Part shown: one piece after another, positions 21,601 through 32,910 of the stretch
Layout of the letters: every line of letters starts with the position of its first letter
How positions within the stretch are numbered: the stretch's first letter is position 1
Assembly: GCA_947683425.1 (NCBI GenBank)
Contig: CANTUQ010000035.1
Coordinates: forward strand, 2,651,001 to 2,715,000
Length of the DNA stretch: 64,000 nucleotides
Direction of reading: 5' to 3'
From: Excoecaria cochinchinensis
Lineage: Eukaryota; Streptophyta; Magnoliopsida; Malpighiales; Euphorbiaceae
Position numbers and translations under genes: made by a program
The notes under the pieces: generated by a model
Told to the model about the DNA's origin: nothing
What the model saw: the letters and a program-made list of their open reading frames with translations, nothing else
The model's database searches: none

Positions 21601-23234
21601 GGTGGCTCGAGTTGTTTAAAGATTACGATTGTATTGTGGATTATCATCCGGGAAAAGCTAACGTGGTGGCCGATGCTTTGAGTAGGAAGTCAATTTCAGC
21701 ATTACAGCTAAAGCGGATTGAGTGGAGGTTTTCTGCAGATGGAGCTTTATTAGCACAGTTGAAAGCAAGACCGGTTCTGAAAGATGAGTTAATAGTTGCT
21801 CATAGAAGTGATGGGAGATTGCAACAAGTTCTGCAGTCAGTTGGTGATATGGATAAGACTGACTATTCAGTGAATGAAGAGGGAATACTGCTGTATAAGA
21901 ATAGAATGTGTGTGGCCAACGATAAAGAATTAAGGAAGAGATTGATGCACGAGGCTCATAATACAATTTTCACAATGCATCCAGGTGGAAACAAGATGTA
22001 CCAAGATATGAAACAGTTGTATTGGTGGCCGGGGATGAAGAAGGATGTAGTGGAATATGTGTCTAAGTGTCTTGTCTGTCAACAAGTTAAAGCGGAGCAT
22101 CAAGTGCCCCAGGGAATGTTGCATCCACTCCCTATTCCCCAATGGAAATGGGATAATATCACGATGGATTTTGTTACTGGATTGCCTCTGACCTCAAGAC
22201 AGCAAGACGCAGTATGGGTTATTGTGGACAGGTTTTCGAAATCAGCTCACTTTGTACCTGTTCGGATGGATTATTCTATGGAAAAGTTGGCTGAATTGTA
22301 TGTAAGGGAAATTGTTCGATTGCATGGGATACCTTTGTCAATTTTTTCTGATAGGGATCCCAGATTCACTTCTAAATTTTGGAGGAGTTTACAGGCAGCG
22401 TTGGGTACGAAATTGAATTTCAGTACTGCTTTCCATCCACAAACTGATGGACAATCGGAAAGAATTATTCAGGTTTTGGAAGATTTGATGCGAGCGTGTG
22501 TTTTGGATTTCTCTAAGAGTTGGGATAGGTATCTTCCACTTATGGAATTTGCTTATAACAACAGTTATCAGACCAGTATTGGTATGGCACCGTATGAAGT
22601 TTTGTATGGAAGGAAATGTCGTTCACCGATTTGCTGGACAGAATTGAATGAAAGCAGAGTCATAGGGCCAGATTTGGTTCGTGATACAGAAGAGAAAGCT
22701 AAAATTATACAGCAAAGATTGAAGGCAGCAAGTGACAGACAGAAGTCGTATGCTGATTTGAAGAGAAGAGATATTGAGTTCAGTGTAGGTGATAAAGTGT
22801 TTCTGAAAGTGTCTCCTTGGAGGAAGGTACTGCGATTTGGTAAAAAGGGGAAGTTGAGTCCAAGGTTTATTGGGCCATATGAAGTGCTTGAGAGAGTAGG
22901 TTTTGTAGCTTATCGGTTGGCTTTGCCTCCGACTTTGGCTAAGCTACATGATGTGTTCCATGTGTCTATGTTAAGGAAATATAGGTCAGATGATTCCCAT
23001 GTGCTATCTCTACCAGAAGTGGAAGTGCAGTCAGATTTCACTTATGATGAAAAGCCAATAGTGATCTTAGCAAGAGAAGTCAGACAACTTCGGAACAAGC
23101 AGATACCACTTGTGAAAGTGCTCTGGCAACACCATGGTGTTGAAGAAGCAACTTGGGAACCAGAAGCGGCTATGCGAGAACAGCATCCACAACTATTTCA
23201 CTCAGGTATGAATTTCGAGGACGAAATTCTTTAA
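18639..23234 (+). CDS. A gag-pol polyprotein: Gag, protease, RT, RNase H, integrase, chromodomain
   Basis: An uninterrupted frame of 1542 codons from ATG 18606. I prefer ATG 18639 (MDSGRHTGEESAESVNP) because the B protein starts at that point. Counting from 18606: Gag capsid-like region about 80-260; two zinc knuckles near 317-345 (CPHCGKRHRGEC and CYRCGSTEHFIANC); protease LIDPGSTHSY about 433; RT about 620-800 with the catalytic Asp in SKIDLRSGY (707) and FIDD (768); RNase H TDASGVGLG about 916, LELAAVVFAL, TDHKSLKY, DALSR; integrase HHCC about 1114-1165 and DDE residues in TMDFV (1187), SDRDPRF (about 1249) and GQSERII (about 1284); C-terminal chromodomain about 1478-1540 (VRQLRNKQIPLVKVLWQHHG, EEATWEPE). 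It stops just before the PPT. All catalytic residues I can recognise are present, so it may be an active Tekay-type element. Confidence 0.95.
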   Translation: MDSGRHTGEESAESVNPREAEVTGSGQSRSVGYGNEIPFGPMEAMMKMTQDMARVMERMTAPRAPIESLRKHGLEEFHGTRLDESEKAEYWIEKVERILKEIRCPPDQWVECVESLLQGPAYDWWKLVLQNPMLPEPLNWEFFEKEFKNKYITKAHREANWKKFLSLRQRTMTVAEYEAEFCRLSKYAPKAVLTDVLRCQQFEDGLIEEIKALLISLTTEQNISYYRIVQAALRAERTLGAQREWRQRKNANRGGSQTGKRSRDSHVASPAESGFSSAARGKKRGAPSASGSGRGTSGNRSEVHECPHCGKRHRGECWRVSGACYRCGSTEHFIANCPNTYEMSGNQQEQSRGGSNLPSTNRGRGRGRGRGSQSRGAVDSEIVDRPDEASVRAYAMKAREDQDAPEMIAGTILLCGVEMFALIDPGSTHSYVCDKKICEKMPIVECLKYDICVSNPLGGSVNVNRVYRNCALEVQGIMFPADLIELPFDEFDLILGMDWLTKYDADVKCKKKIVILSDGKGNRATVRGVCTNPLVNVISAMQACRCMRKGCEAYLALVLDSKREQVKMQEIPIVREFPDVFPEKLSGVPPIREVELSIDVVPGTVPVSKAPYRMAPTELKELKEQLQELLNRGFIRPSVSPWGAPVLFVKKKDGTIRMCIDYRQLNKVTVKNRYPLPRIEDLFDQLRGAGVFSKIDLRSGYYQLQVKKEDVPKTAFRTRYGHYEFLVMPFGLTNAPTAFMDLMNRVFRPYLDQFVVVFIDDILVYSRNEKEHEQHLRVVLRTLQEHQLYAKLSKCEFWLKEVSFLGHVISSEGVKVDPTKIEAIVNWKPPKNVLEIRSFLGLAGYYRRFVKGFSVIASPLTRLLRKGVKYEWSERCQASFDRLRKMLVEAPILTQPMTGKEYVLYTDASGVGLGYVLMQEGKVIAYASRQLKPHEQNYPTHDLELAAVVFALKIWRHYLYGEKCRIYTDHKSLKYLLTQKELNLRQRRWLELFKDYDCIVDYHPGKANVVADALSRKSISALQLKRIEWRFSADGALLAQLKARPVLKDELIVAHRSDGRLQQVLQSVGDMDKTDYSVNEEGILLYKNRMCVANDKELRKRLMHEAHNTIFTMHPGGNKMYQDMKQLYWWPGMKKDVVEYVSKCLVCQQVKAEHQVPQGMLHPLPIPQWKWDNITMDFVTGLPLTSRQQDAVWVIVDRFSKSAHFVPVRMDYSMEKLAELYVREIVRLHGIPLSIFSDRDPRFTSKFWRSLQAALGTKLNFSTAFHPQTDGQSERIIQVLEDLMRACVLDFSKSWDRYLPLMEFAYNNSYQTSIGMAPYEVLYGRKCRSPICWTELNESRVIGPDLVRDTEEKAKIIQQRLKAASDRQKSYADLKRRDIEFSVGDKVFLKVSPWRKVLRFGKKGKLSPRFIGPYEVLERVGFVAYRLALPPTLAKLHDVFHVSMLRKYRSDDSHVLSLPEVEVQSDFTYDEKPIVILAREVRQLRNKQIPLVKVLWQHHGVEEATWEPEAAMREQHPQLFHSGMNFEDEIL

Positions 23235-23246
23235 GGAGGGGAGAGT
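23233..23246 (+). other. Polypurine tract of A
   Basis: AAGGAGGGGAGAG directly before the 3' LTR (one T between). It overlaps the stop codon of the polyprotein. Confidence 0.85.
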
Positions 23247-25720
23247 TGTCATGGCCGGATTTGTACCCTAAGAGAATTAACCTAATTTGGCATGTGAGTG
23301 AGTGGATTGAATGTGTAGGATTGGACTTAATTGAAAGAAAGCAGTATAGTTAAGGGGTTAAATGGTAATTATGAATGTTTGTGCTAAGCATGAGTTAAAG
23401 GCTGATTAACTAGTTAAAGGAAGGATTAACTAAGAATAAAATAACTTGATTTAATGGAAAGTGGAGGCAGATTAGAGGAAGTGGTTTCCGTGTGGCTTCT
23501 TGAGAGGATGCCACCTACACATTTGCATGCAAGAGTGAGTTAAGGGAAGGGAAGAGTTTCATTTGTGTAAACTAGCAATTTTCTGTGTTCTCCTCTTTTC
23601 TTTCTTGCGTGGGAGTAAGTGTTAAAGAAGGGTAGGTATATTGTTGTTAAGTTGCTCAAGAATTAAGGGTTAAACCTAAGAGGTAAGTGAATAAGTGCAT
23701 ATTCTCATCTTCTACTCTTTCTTCTTGGTTGAGCTGGTTTGGATGGGATATTATTGGTTTGAGTTTGAGCTTGAGCATCTGTGTTGTTTTGTTAGCTGAA
23801 GAAGTGAAAAGAGATAAAGGAAAGGCTGTAATCGGCGAGCCGAGCGTCCGTCGTAATTAGGAGCTAAGGCGACGAGGTTTGGGAACAAACCCTAATTGTA
23901 TGAATATGTGATTAGTGTTGGTTAAATAGGGTTTTGAACTGAATTGCATGATATGTGAAATTGAAGGTTGAGCATGAATTATGTGATGCTAAATTGTATG
24001 ATTATAGTAGCAATATGATTGTGATAAAGTGCTTGAAAGTGATTATGATTTGTACTATTATTGAATGCCAAACAAGAAGGGAAAATCAGGTATGTGCTAA
24101 TTGATCATGTGGTTGATGTATTTGGGTTGATTGCCAAAAGTGAGAATGAGATTTGAAGTCTTAATGAGAAGGAAGAAATTGACTGAAAAACATAACCATG
24201 TTATGGTGTTTTTGCATAGGTCACGGTGACAATGAAATCCATTGTGACCGTGAGGTATGCTTGAGTTCAATTCTGCCTAATGGATTTTGGTATGTCACGG
24301 TGACAATGAACTTCATTGTGACCGTGAGGTACCCAAGGGAGCATTCTGTTTTGCAAAGTGAGAATATGTCACGGTGACAATGGGATTCATTGTGACCGTG
24401 ACATACCCTCAGGTTGCATTCTGCCGAGAGTTGGGAACACATCACGGTGACAATGAAATTGGTTGTGACCGTGACATGTCCCCAATTTGCATTCTGTTTT
24501 GGACTTCAATATGTCACGGTGACAATGAAATCCATTGTGACCGTGACCCACCCTGTTTTGGCAATATAATCCTAATGTGTTTGGTCATTCAAATGGCATG
24601 GCTTTAAGCTGAAATGAAGGACAGCATGAGTAAGTAATGTATATGTGTTAAGTGATCTACAAATGCATACAACTATGATGACTTCTGAATGGGATAAGTT
24701 ATGTGAATATTAAATGTGAAGACTGAATTTGAAAGTATATTGAATATGCAAATGAAATGTATGGCTGTGTGCTAATACAAATGTGTAAAGTGAAAAGTGA
24801 ACTGAATAATGTGTTTAACAACTTAAGCCTGCGAGTCAAGTAGTGGATAGTTAGGCATGCCTATAGGGTCAAGTGCTGCAGCCCCATGCGTTAAATGTGT
24901 CTGATTCCATGGGAATCACAATGCGAATATCCTTACTGGATTGTGTTATATGTGGAATGATGAAAGGTACCAGAAGGTACTAATGTGATATGAAGCACCA
25001 GAAGGTGCTAATGTGAAAAAGTAGTCTCGATGAGATTACTGGTATCTGAGAGATACCGATGCGATACATGTTATCCGCGTCATTGAATTGCAGGCAAAGT
25101 GGCAAAAAGGCTAATTGGTTAATCGGCTAAAAGTTAATTAAACATAAACAGAAGTGATTGTGATACAAGGAAGTATGGAAATGTGAATAAGTAATTGATG
25201 CCTTATGATTGAATATAGTAATAGTTAATCTGGCATGATTATTAGCATGTTATGTATGATGATTCTAATGTGTGATAAATTATATGCTGTATGTATGAGT
25301 TCCCCACTAAGCGTTATCGCTTAGCATGGATTTACTCTAATCCGTGCAGGTACGGACGAGAGGTGACTGAAGGACGTCCCCCGCATTTTGGTACGGTCAA
25401 CAATAGGAAGTATATAGTGTAGGTTTGGGGGAAATGTTCTTTGGGACTTTTGTATAAGTTTTATATGGTTAATATGTATTTTGAATATGTAAAGGCATGT
25501 AATAATGTAGTAATCACAGATGTAATCTCCCACATGTATGTGTGTCATGTGAATAGCTAAGGCGTGTGACTAATAGTAGTTGGCATGTGATGCATGAATT
25601 AAAATGGTGTGTGATGAAATTTTATTATTCAGTTTTCGCATGTGTTTCTGTGTGTGTGTGTGCGACCTTCTCTAACTAAGATTAGCTGAGCTAGTTTGTC
25701 GTTAGGGAACGGGCGTCACA
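23247..25720 (+). repeat. A 3' LTR
   Basis: Same length as the 5' LTR, offset 7190 bp. Palindrome array 24221-24546, closed hairpin domain 24843-25078, twin hairpin 25307-25347. Short ORFs within it are by-products of the palindromes. Confidence 0.95.
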
Positions 25721-25864
25721 CTGGGTCCTAAGGCAGCTCAGACCAAGGTTACCTAGTGATAAAAATGATGCTTATTCACGAGTAAAACGGTTAAAAGTGA
25801 TGATTTTCTTGCAGAAACCTTTTTTTAAAAAATATTATTATTTTTCGGGGTTTTTTTTGGATTT

Positions 25865-26170
25865 TCGGCGACTTGTTGCCACGCAATCTGTGCGGCGCGC
25901 GAGGCGGCTCCTGCTGGCAGTGCGTACCTGTGGGCGGTACCCACGAGATGCGACACTTGCGTGTGAGGCGCGGTGCTTGCACGGAGCCGCATGTCACCTT
26001 GCGCGACATGCAGCCCCCCTGCGTGAGGGTGCATGTCACGCAGGAGATATGTGGTCCCTACGCGGAGGCCCTCTGCGCGAGGGTGCATGTCGCTGGCCCC
26101 TGCACCGAGCCGCATGTCGCGCAGGCGATATGCGGCTCCTGCGCGGAGGTGCATGTCAAGCGTCGCCATC
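25865..26170 (+). repeat. GC-rich hairpin island in C 5' LTR
   Basis: About 300 bp of GC-rich DNA in an otherwise AT-rich LTR. It is made of imperfect repeats around GCCGCATGTCGCG and its inverted form (CGATATGCGGC, CGACATGC), with GCGCGAGGGTGCATGTC recurring. The homologous island in the 3' LTR (38800-39140) has diverged more than the flanks, including extra units. Confidence 0.8.
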
Positions 26171-26321
26171 TTCTCCAGCACACCATTTTTTCAATTTTCT
26201 CGGGTTTTTGGTTTGAAATTGAAACTTTCTTTCCGATTTTAAAGGAAAAAATATGATTTTAAAGGGTAATTAAGGGTTTTTAACTGGAAAAAGTCTTTGG
26301 GAAACGTAATTTTTCAGAGGA

Positions 26322-26330
26322 TATAAAAAG
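26322..26330 (+). promoter_or_regulatory. TATA box of C LTR
   Basis: TATAAAAAG, conserved in the 3' LTR at 39284-39292, followed by purine-rich GGAAGAGGAAAGAG. Likely LTR promoter. Confidence 0.6.
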
Positions 26331-28255
26331 AACAGGAAGAGGAAAGAGAAAAAAGGAGGAGGGGGGTTAAAATGGCAGAGAACAAAAATATTCTGGAAAA
26401 AATACTTCTGAGAGCAAAAGGAATTAATCCTAAAATTATTCTTGAACCTAGGAAATTAATTCTTGAGGTTTAAGTTTCAATTTTCATTCATCTGTTTTCT
26501 TTAAAGTTAAGGTTTAATCCAACCTTTTTGATTGTCTATTTTCAAGTAAATCGACTAAGAAATCATCTTCTTCTTCTTTTGCAGCCGAAATCAAAACTTT
26601 TGAGGGTAAATACCTGGGCTAAATCAATTCTTTCTTTTTCTTTCATATTTTGCGTCGCCAGTTTGTTTCCCCCATTGTATATACTGTATATATTTCTGGT
26701 TGTTTGTTATTTTTGACATAAACTTAATTTTGATTTTTACCTACTGCCTATTGCTGTTGTATTATTAATATATTTGTTGTTAGTTTTGTTATTTGTTGTT
26801 ATTAATTTATTTATTGTAGTTTATTAATATGTGTCGGTTATTGTTGTTGTTCATTATTAATTTATTACTTTATTTTGTTTCTGTTTGTTGTTTGTTATTA
26901 TTCATTTGTCGTTCGTTTATTATTAATATGCCTGTCATCTTGCTGTTTTTTGTTGTTGGTTTATTACCTATTTATTTGTTATGATTTATTATTAACATAT
27001 TTGTTATTGTTTATTATTAATACATTTGCTGACTGTTTGTTACAATTAACATGAAATTAGATTAATTCAATTAGTTTATTTGTATGATGCATGAAGCATA
27101 GGTTTGTAAAGTATTTTATATCAATTTAATTTTTTAGTTGGTTCTGCCTTAATTTATCTTATTAATTTCTAGTTTTTTGCTCAATTTATTTTCCTGTTCC
27201 AATTATTAATATTGTTCTTGTTTATCATATTTGTTTATGTTTAATTAATTTAATTGATTGTTTATATTTAATTAATTTAATTGATTGTTTATGTTATTTT
27301 GTAGGTTGTCTGGTTATATCATGCTTTATTAATTTAATCTAATTTGCTAACATTTTTCTTTTTTTTTTTTTATTGTCCATAAAACTTGTTTGCTTCACTG
27401 TAAATAACGTTCCTGTGCGAGCTAAAAAATGAAGGGATTAAAGACCTTCAGAATTTGGGTTTGCATTTTTAATTGTTATTTCTTTCTTTCTTTTATTATT
27501 TTATGTTGTATATAAAACGTATTTTAAATTCTTCTATATTGCAGAAAATCATGTTTCTTACAATAATTAAAATTTGGGTTTTTATTAATAAAACAAGACC
27601 AATGTTCTGATTTTATCCAATAAAATGTCACTTTCAAAAGGAGAATTAGTTTTCATATGGGATAACTCATCCCGATTTTCTCAATAAATACCCGAAAATA
27701 GTTCTTCAATTTTTGAGTTAATAAAAGGGAACCAATGTTCCTAAACACTAATAAATGTCCCGATTTATGCATGATGTATTTTATTTTGTTTATTCTTTTT
27801 GTATAGTATTTATTTATTTATTCATTTTGGACCCTTGTAATTAATTTTAGGGCAATTTTATTCTTGTATTTATTTATCGCTTTCATTGTTGCTTTCTGAA
27901 ATGCTTAAAATGTGCTTTAAATTTATTGCATGATCACGTGAGATGAGAGATGTAATTTCGATTTCGTAAAAACTCATTTATAAACTTAACTTAAGGAATT
28001 AAAAAGAGTGAAGTTTCGAACACCTTCTCTGGTTTAAGACCCCCGAAATTAGATGACCTTTCCTAATTTCTTGTAAATTGGGTGGCAACTTCAAGATACC
28101 TCAAAGGTGCCTAAGGGTTTCATGAGGTTAGATGAACTTCCTAATGTTCTATTGGGTAAGAAATTTCAATATATCTCATGTTACCCAAGATCAATAAGAC
28201 GCTAACCCTTTTCGGACCCTTAAAGCGGGACGGGTTCGGATAGCGCGTGTCATAG

Positions 28256-28273
28256 TGGCGACTCCGCTGGGGA
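28256..28273 (+). other. Primer binding site of C
   Basis: TGGCGACTCCGCTGGGGA, one base after the LTR. This is the type used by Ogre-like elements, reported as tRNA-Arg. F has the same site with ACT for GCT at 62701-62718. Confidence 0.8.
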
Positions 28274-29486
28274 TGAGCAAAACTTCGCTTTGAAAGTGAA
28301 TTAAGTTAAAATTATAATTGAGTTGTTAAGAATCGAAAATTCCATTTTTACTCAAAAATTGCATTGCATCCACTAGAGCCTTAGAATTTTGCTAGTTGGT
28401 CCCTTATTTTACCCCGGTGCGTTCCTGGAACACGACCCTACTTTCACTCATTGTAGAGAAGTGCTCGAGATAATCACCAGCCCAAGCCTTGTACCATCAA
28501 ATGTATATCAAATAGAGACCCGATTGGTCGGTATGCTTGCGATGAGCTGACCCATTGGCAGGGACCATGCTTGGGTAGACCTAAAGTAACACCATCTTTG
28601 ACTTAAAGCTCATATAATAGGGGTTAATTTCTTCGGTGGTCACTCAATTTTGTGTCTTGTAACGATTTGGTCACTAAACTTTAATTTGTAACAAAAAAAT
28701 AATTCATCTATTATTTTGTAACGAAAAAATCATAATAACCGAAAATTGCATTCGCCGGCAATCGGCGCGTGATCGGTACGGCAAATCCCAATGACACGTC
28801 AAAAATTTTGTCACGTCATATTAGAGTTAATTTCTGTGGTGGTCACTAAACTTTGTGCCTTGTAACGATATAGTCACTAAACTTCAACTTTGTGCCGTGC
28901 AGATCATGCGCAGGTTACCGGCGAGCACAATTTCTGATCATTGTGATTTTTTCGTTACAAAATAATAGATGAGTTATTTTTTCGTTACAAATTGAAGTTT
29001 AGTGACCAAATCGTTATAAGCAAAAAGTTGAGTAACCACCGAAGAAATTAACCCCATATAATAGCAATAGAAACTTTCACTAGGTAATGTGTACCTTAAC
29101 AATGTGCTTGTTACGTGGGCCCTTATATATCGAGCCAACTCAAACATATTAATTGGACACTCATCAAAAGCTCTCATGCCCCGGTGGGCCCATTTTTAGT
29201 CTGTTTGAATGGTCTAAATATATAATGGCCAAAACCCATGCTTTAAATTAAGAGTGTTATGTTGCTGGTTTCTCGCCATGCACCATACGCACCCATTGGG
29301 TTCCCCGCTAACCCATGGGTCAAGCACAGCTAGGAAAGAGAGCGCACTACCTAGTGTGTGGGAGTAACAAGGTTGGAAGGATCTATTTGCTTGCATGTGA
29401 TTGTCTATGCTGCATCAACACGACCATGCATTTTTAATGTCATTCATGCACCATCTGACAATCTGAATCTTTTAGCCATCATAGGT
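28274..29486 (+). other. C leader between PBS and gag
   Basis: Non-coding leader, homologous in reverse orientation to 52048-52852 and 62477-62700 of F (for example GCTTGGGTAGACCTAAAGTA and CTTTCACTAGGT). It is interrupted by the MITE at 28620-29055. No ORF1 like that of true Ogre elements was found. Confidence 0.7.
28620..29055. mobile_element. MITE-like TIR element in C leader
   Basis: About 436 bp with long terminal inverted repeats (about 110-140 bp each, mostly matching), starting GGGGTTAATTTCTTCGGTGG and ending with its complement. A second, diverged copy of the left-end motif lies at about 28826-28895. It is flanked by ATATAATA (28612-28619 and 29056-29063; 9 bp if the next G is counted), so a hAT-like or Mutator-like origin is possible. 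F carries the homologous leader without the insertion (about 52760-52810), which serves as the empty site. No coding capacity. Confidence 0.82.
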
Positions 29487-31260
29487 ATGAATCAGTGGTC
29501 TAGGGGTCGAGACGGCCGACTGGTAAGGAGAAACCCATTCTTCGAGTCAGCAGAGCGAGTCACGTATTGGGGTTTAGAGTCACTTTCAGATAGCACTGAA
29601 TCCTCGCCTTTAGAATTATCACTGGATATGGCCAACCTAGAGTCGAACGCCACCTGGGCTATGGTCACCGAAGAGATGGGCTGAAGGGCCTAAGAAATGG
29701 AGCGCAGATTTGAGGAGTTCGAATGTAGAATGATGGCAATGATGGGTAACTTAACTGCTGCTCTAGTACCGCCAGCAGGCCAGCAACCTGTCGTCTCTGC
29801 TGGAGGACAGGCCGAGCAGTTTTCGATCAGGGAGGCACCCCCGGCAGCAGTTATAAATCCACCTCCTACTGTTGAGCATAGATCTTTTGCATATGTTGAG
29901 CCTAGAAGAATTGGGGAGCATAGGCCTGAAGAGGATTTTGTAGAGGATGAGCATGAGGAATCCGTGTCAGTAAGAGCTAGACCTCCTAAGGAGGATGCCG
30001 CCCTAAAAAAGATAGAAGAGAAGTTTGAGGCGATGGCCCGTTTATTGTCTGCTGGAAAGGGGATAAGCCCCAAAGATAGGGATTTGGATGACGAGGAGAT
30101 GCTTCATCAGAGGTTTAAAATGCCCGACCTGCCCAAGTTTGATGGCACTTCAGATCCATCTGCTCACATCAAGTAGTATACGCTTGTGACGAAAGGGACT
30201 ATGCTTACCAAAAGGCAGAAGGTGGAATATTTTTGCCTCAGCTTAATTGGGCCTGCTGTAGACTGGTACCACGGTTTAGATAGGAGAGCAAGAGAAGATT
30301 GGGACTTGTTAAATGAAGAGTTCCTTAAATAATATGATTGTAGCACCCAGATGGAGGTTACCTTGAAAGATTTGGAGCTACTTCAACAGAGACCTAATGA
30401 GTCTTTCCACTAGTATCTTACTCGGTGGAGAAATTGGGTGGTGGAGATGAGGAGGAAGCTGGATACCCCAGATTAGATTCGGTTATTCATCCGAAATGCG
30501 AGTCCATATCTAAAAGAGGGTTAAAAATGAAGGGGCTCCGAGATTGGGAATCTTTAAAGGATATAGCTATCGAAGCAGAAGGGGAGTATTTAGCGAAGAA
30601 GGTAAGCCAAGATAGCTTTATTAGGAAAAATTTTGGGAATCAATCAGGGAATAGATCAGCTGGCCCTGGAAGTAGTAGCGATAATAAGAGTGGCAGTGGC
30701 AGAACAGCTGAGGTCTCGGCCACACGAATTTAGGCCGACCCCTATCTTGGGTTTTGGGGAGGTTAATGAAAGAAGGGCAGCTAAGACCTTTAGAGCCAAG
30801 GCCAGCTAGAAACCAGGGTCAGCCAGGACACAGGAGTGATCAGTTTTGTGCTTATTATCAAAACACAGGGCATCTGACCAACTTCTGTAGAACTTTGAGA
30901 AACAAAATCTAGGATCTCATTGACAATAAGAAAATCACGGATTCGAAGAAAAGGGAGAAGAAAAAGAAGCCTGGTAACCATGCGGTTCCCCCACCAGTGT
31001 ACATGATAGGGTCTAGCTTGCCCGAATGGTATGTGTTGCAAGATCTATACGGTAATGAGTATGTAGCTATCACCCATGAAATGAGTGAAAAAGGGATTCC
31101 CGTGGCAATAATAGACTGTTTGTCCACTAGTGAGAGTGGAGATGAAAGTGAAGATTGTAAAGAACTGGCGAATCCTTGGGATTTAGAGGATGAGGAAAAG
31201 AAAAAGGTTGGTGTTGTGACCCGAAGAGGTAGGGTAGTTCTAGAAGTAGAGAGGCCTTAA
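29487..31260 (+). pseudogene. C gag
   Basis: Probable start ATG 29487 (MNQWSRGRDGRLVRR). The Gag of Tat type is recognisable: MPDLPKFDGTSDPSAHIK, VEYFCLSLIGPAVDWYHGL, LEEL-like segments, RDWESLKDIAIEAEGEYL, then a nucleocapsid motif FCAYYQNTGHLTNFC. In-frame stops at 29682, 29691, 30174, 30330, 30411, 30474, 30910 and 31258 are TGA/TAA/TAG where Arg or Gln is likely. Frameshifts occur near 30520 and 30715. Not functional. Confidence 0.85.
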
Positions 31261-32910
31261 GATCCGACGCCTATACTCACAGGAAAGGAGCTCGAGGAGG
31301 ATGGGTTAATGAAACAGTTGAAGAAAATAATAGCTCAGATATCCATTTGGGATTTGCTGAGGCAATCCCCATCACATAGGCAAAAGTTGGTAGAAGCCTT
31401 ATGTGAGTCCACCGTTGCCACCACTATCTCACCATCTGAGTTACTGGACTTAGTTAAAGGGAGCTCAGGAGAAAGTTTGGTTTATTCTGATGCTGATTTA
31501 CCACCTGAGGGCTGCAAACACAATCGCCCATTTTACATCAAAATAAGCATATTGCCTGCGTGATGGTTGATGACGGCTCTTCTATAAATGTATGCCCTTT
31601 GGTTGCACTTTCGGCTTTTGGTTTGGATGAAAACATACTGAGTGGGTCTGTCCTAACTAATATAGCTTATGATAACTCCCAAAGACAGGCCTCGGGGACT
31701 TTTAAGGCGATAGTCAAAACTGGGCCCATTAAAACAGAAGCAGAATTTGTAGTCTTATCGATCCCTACTAATTTTCTAGCTTTACTTGGAAGACCTTGGT
31801 TTCATAATCTAGGGGGAGTGCCATCTACCTTGCATTAGATGATTAAAATACTGTATGAGGGCGAAGTAATAACTATCAGGGCTGCTAGGGAAAATCAAGT
31901 TTCTACACTAGAAATCTCTAAACAGCCTTTTAGTGGTTTCCATGTATCGGTAATCGATAAAGAAGGAACTTTAGAGGGTAACTACCAAGCGGTAAACATG
32001 ATAAAGCAAATGTATTTTCTTCCAAGAGCAGATCTAGGCAGAAATTCGCAGGGGCCATAATCACCTATCATAACGAAGGGACCGAAGAGGAATAGGCTAT
32101 AAGGGTGTAAGCAGTAAAGGAAAATAGAAGTTAGCAAACATTCCTCATATTTTGGAAAGCTTTGTGCTAGCAGCACCCCTTTGTGCTTATTGTAGAGAGA
32201 CTGAACCTCAGTTTATCAATAATCAGATTGTCCCAGGCTTCGAAGTTTTTAATGATGTATTTGACTGGACTGATGGGACCATCAAGTCAGTTGAAGATTT
32301 TTGGGATGAAGAGATTATGACCCAGAGCAACATTGAAGACCAAAATGCATCGGAAGAGGTTTATACTGACAAGTTGCTTTTCGCCACGGTGGAGGGGAAG
32401 GAAAAAATAGGGGTTGTAGCACCAATGCAGAACTTAAAGATCCAAGACCCAGAAGCTCCACCAAAAGTAGTCAGAAAGCCACCCCCTAGTCAAGACAATA
32501 GTGACCTATCGGCTACAACATCTGCATTGACGGATGAAGAAAACCATAGTTATTTAGATGTTCTTTTTGTTCCAGAACTTTTTAATGATGATAATTTGTG
32601 CAATTCCAATTTCATTAATGAAATGAACAATTTTGCTTACTTGTGCGATGTTTCTGATGATTTTATTTCGCATGGTCATACACATGATGCAATCATTTTT
32701 TACATTAATTCAACTAATACAACTCCATTTAATCTCAAAACTTTGGAAAACCCAAAGAAAATATTGATTGCATCTGATATAACTCCTAAAGAGAGGTTAA
32801 AATTTGAGAGAATCTTAAAAAAATATGAAAAAGTCTTTGTCGGGACCTATGAAGACATGTCAGGGATTGACAGAAACATTGCTAAGCATGCAATTCCGAC
32901 TTATCCGTAG
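31261..32910 (+). pseudogene. C protease and protease-RT linker
   Basis: Reading resumes with PTPILTGKELEEDG and the linker ILTGK...SSGESLVYSDADLPPEGCKHNRPFYIKI. The protease active site is MVDDGSSINVCPL (31560-31600), followed by LLGRPWFH. A frameshift near 31560 and TAG 31836-31838 interrupt it. The linker 32152-32910 is acidic and ends in RLKFERILKKYEKVFVGTYEDMSGID, the usual pre-RT segment. Its N-terminal half has no recognisable domain. Confidence 0.8.

Larger units (their letters stand above)
16057..25720 (+). mobile_element. Element A: complete, apparently intact Tekay/Del-like chromovirus
   Basis: LTRs 16057-18530 and 23247-25720 are both exactly 2474 bp, TGTCATGG...CGTCACA, with TSD CTGGG (16052-16056, 25721-25725). 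PBS, one uninterrupted gag-pol-chromodomain ORF and PPT are all present. I count about 18 substitutions between the LTRs (0.7%). At the commonly used grass rate of 1.3e-8 per site per year that would be roughly 0.3 million years, but the rate for this species is unknown. Confidence 0.96.
25726..28254 (+). repeat. C 5' LTR, remainder after A
   Basis: Continues 16044-16056. Colinear with 38673-41199 and ends GTCATA just before the PBS, where the 3' LTR has GTCACA. Features are a GC-rich island (25865-26170), TATAAAAAG (26322-26330) and then a long T-rich stretch. No genes. The short ORFs over the GC island are artefacts. Confidence 0.9.

Noticed and set aside
25797..26256. Overlapping ORFs rich in Arg/Cys/His in C LTR, also 38784-39203
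   Set aside because: All frames are open by GC-rich repeats of the LTR island. The ORFs are not conserved between the two LTRs.
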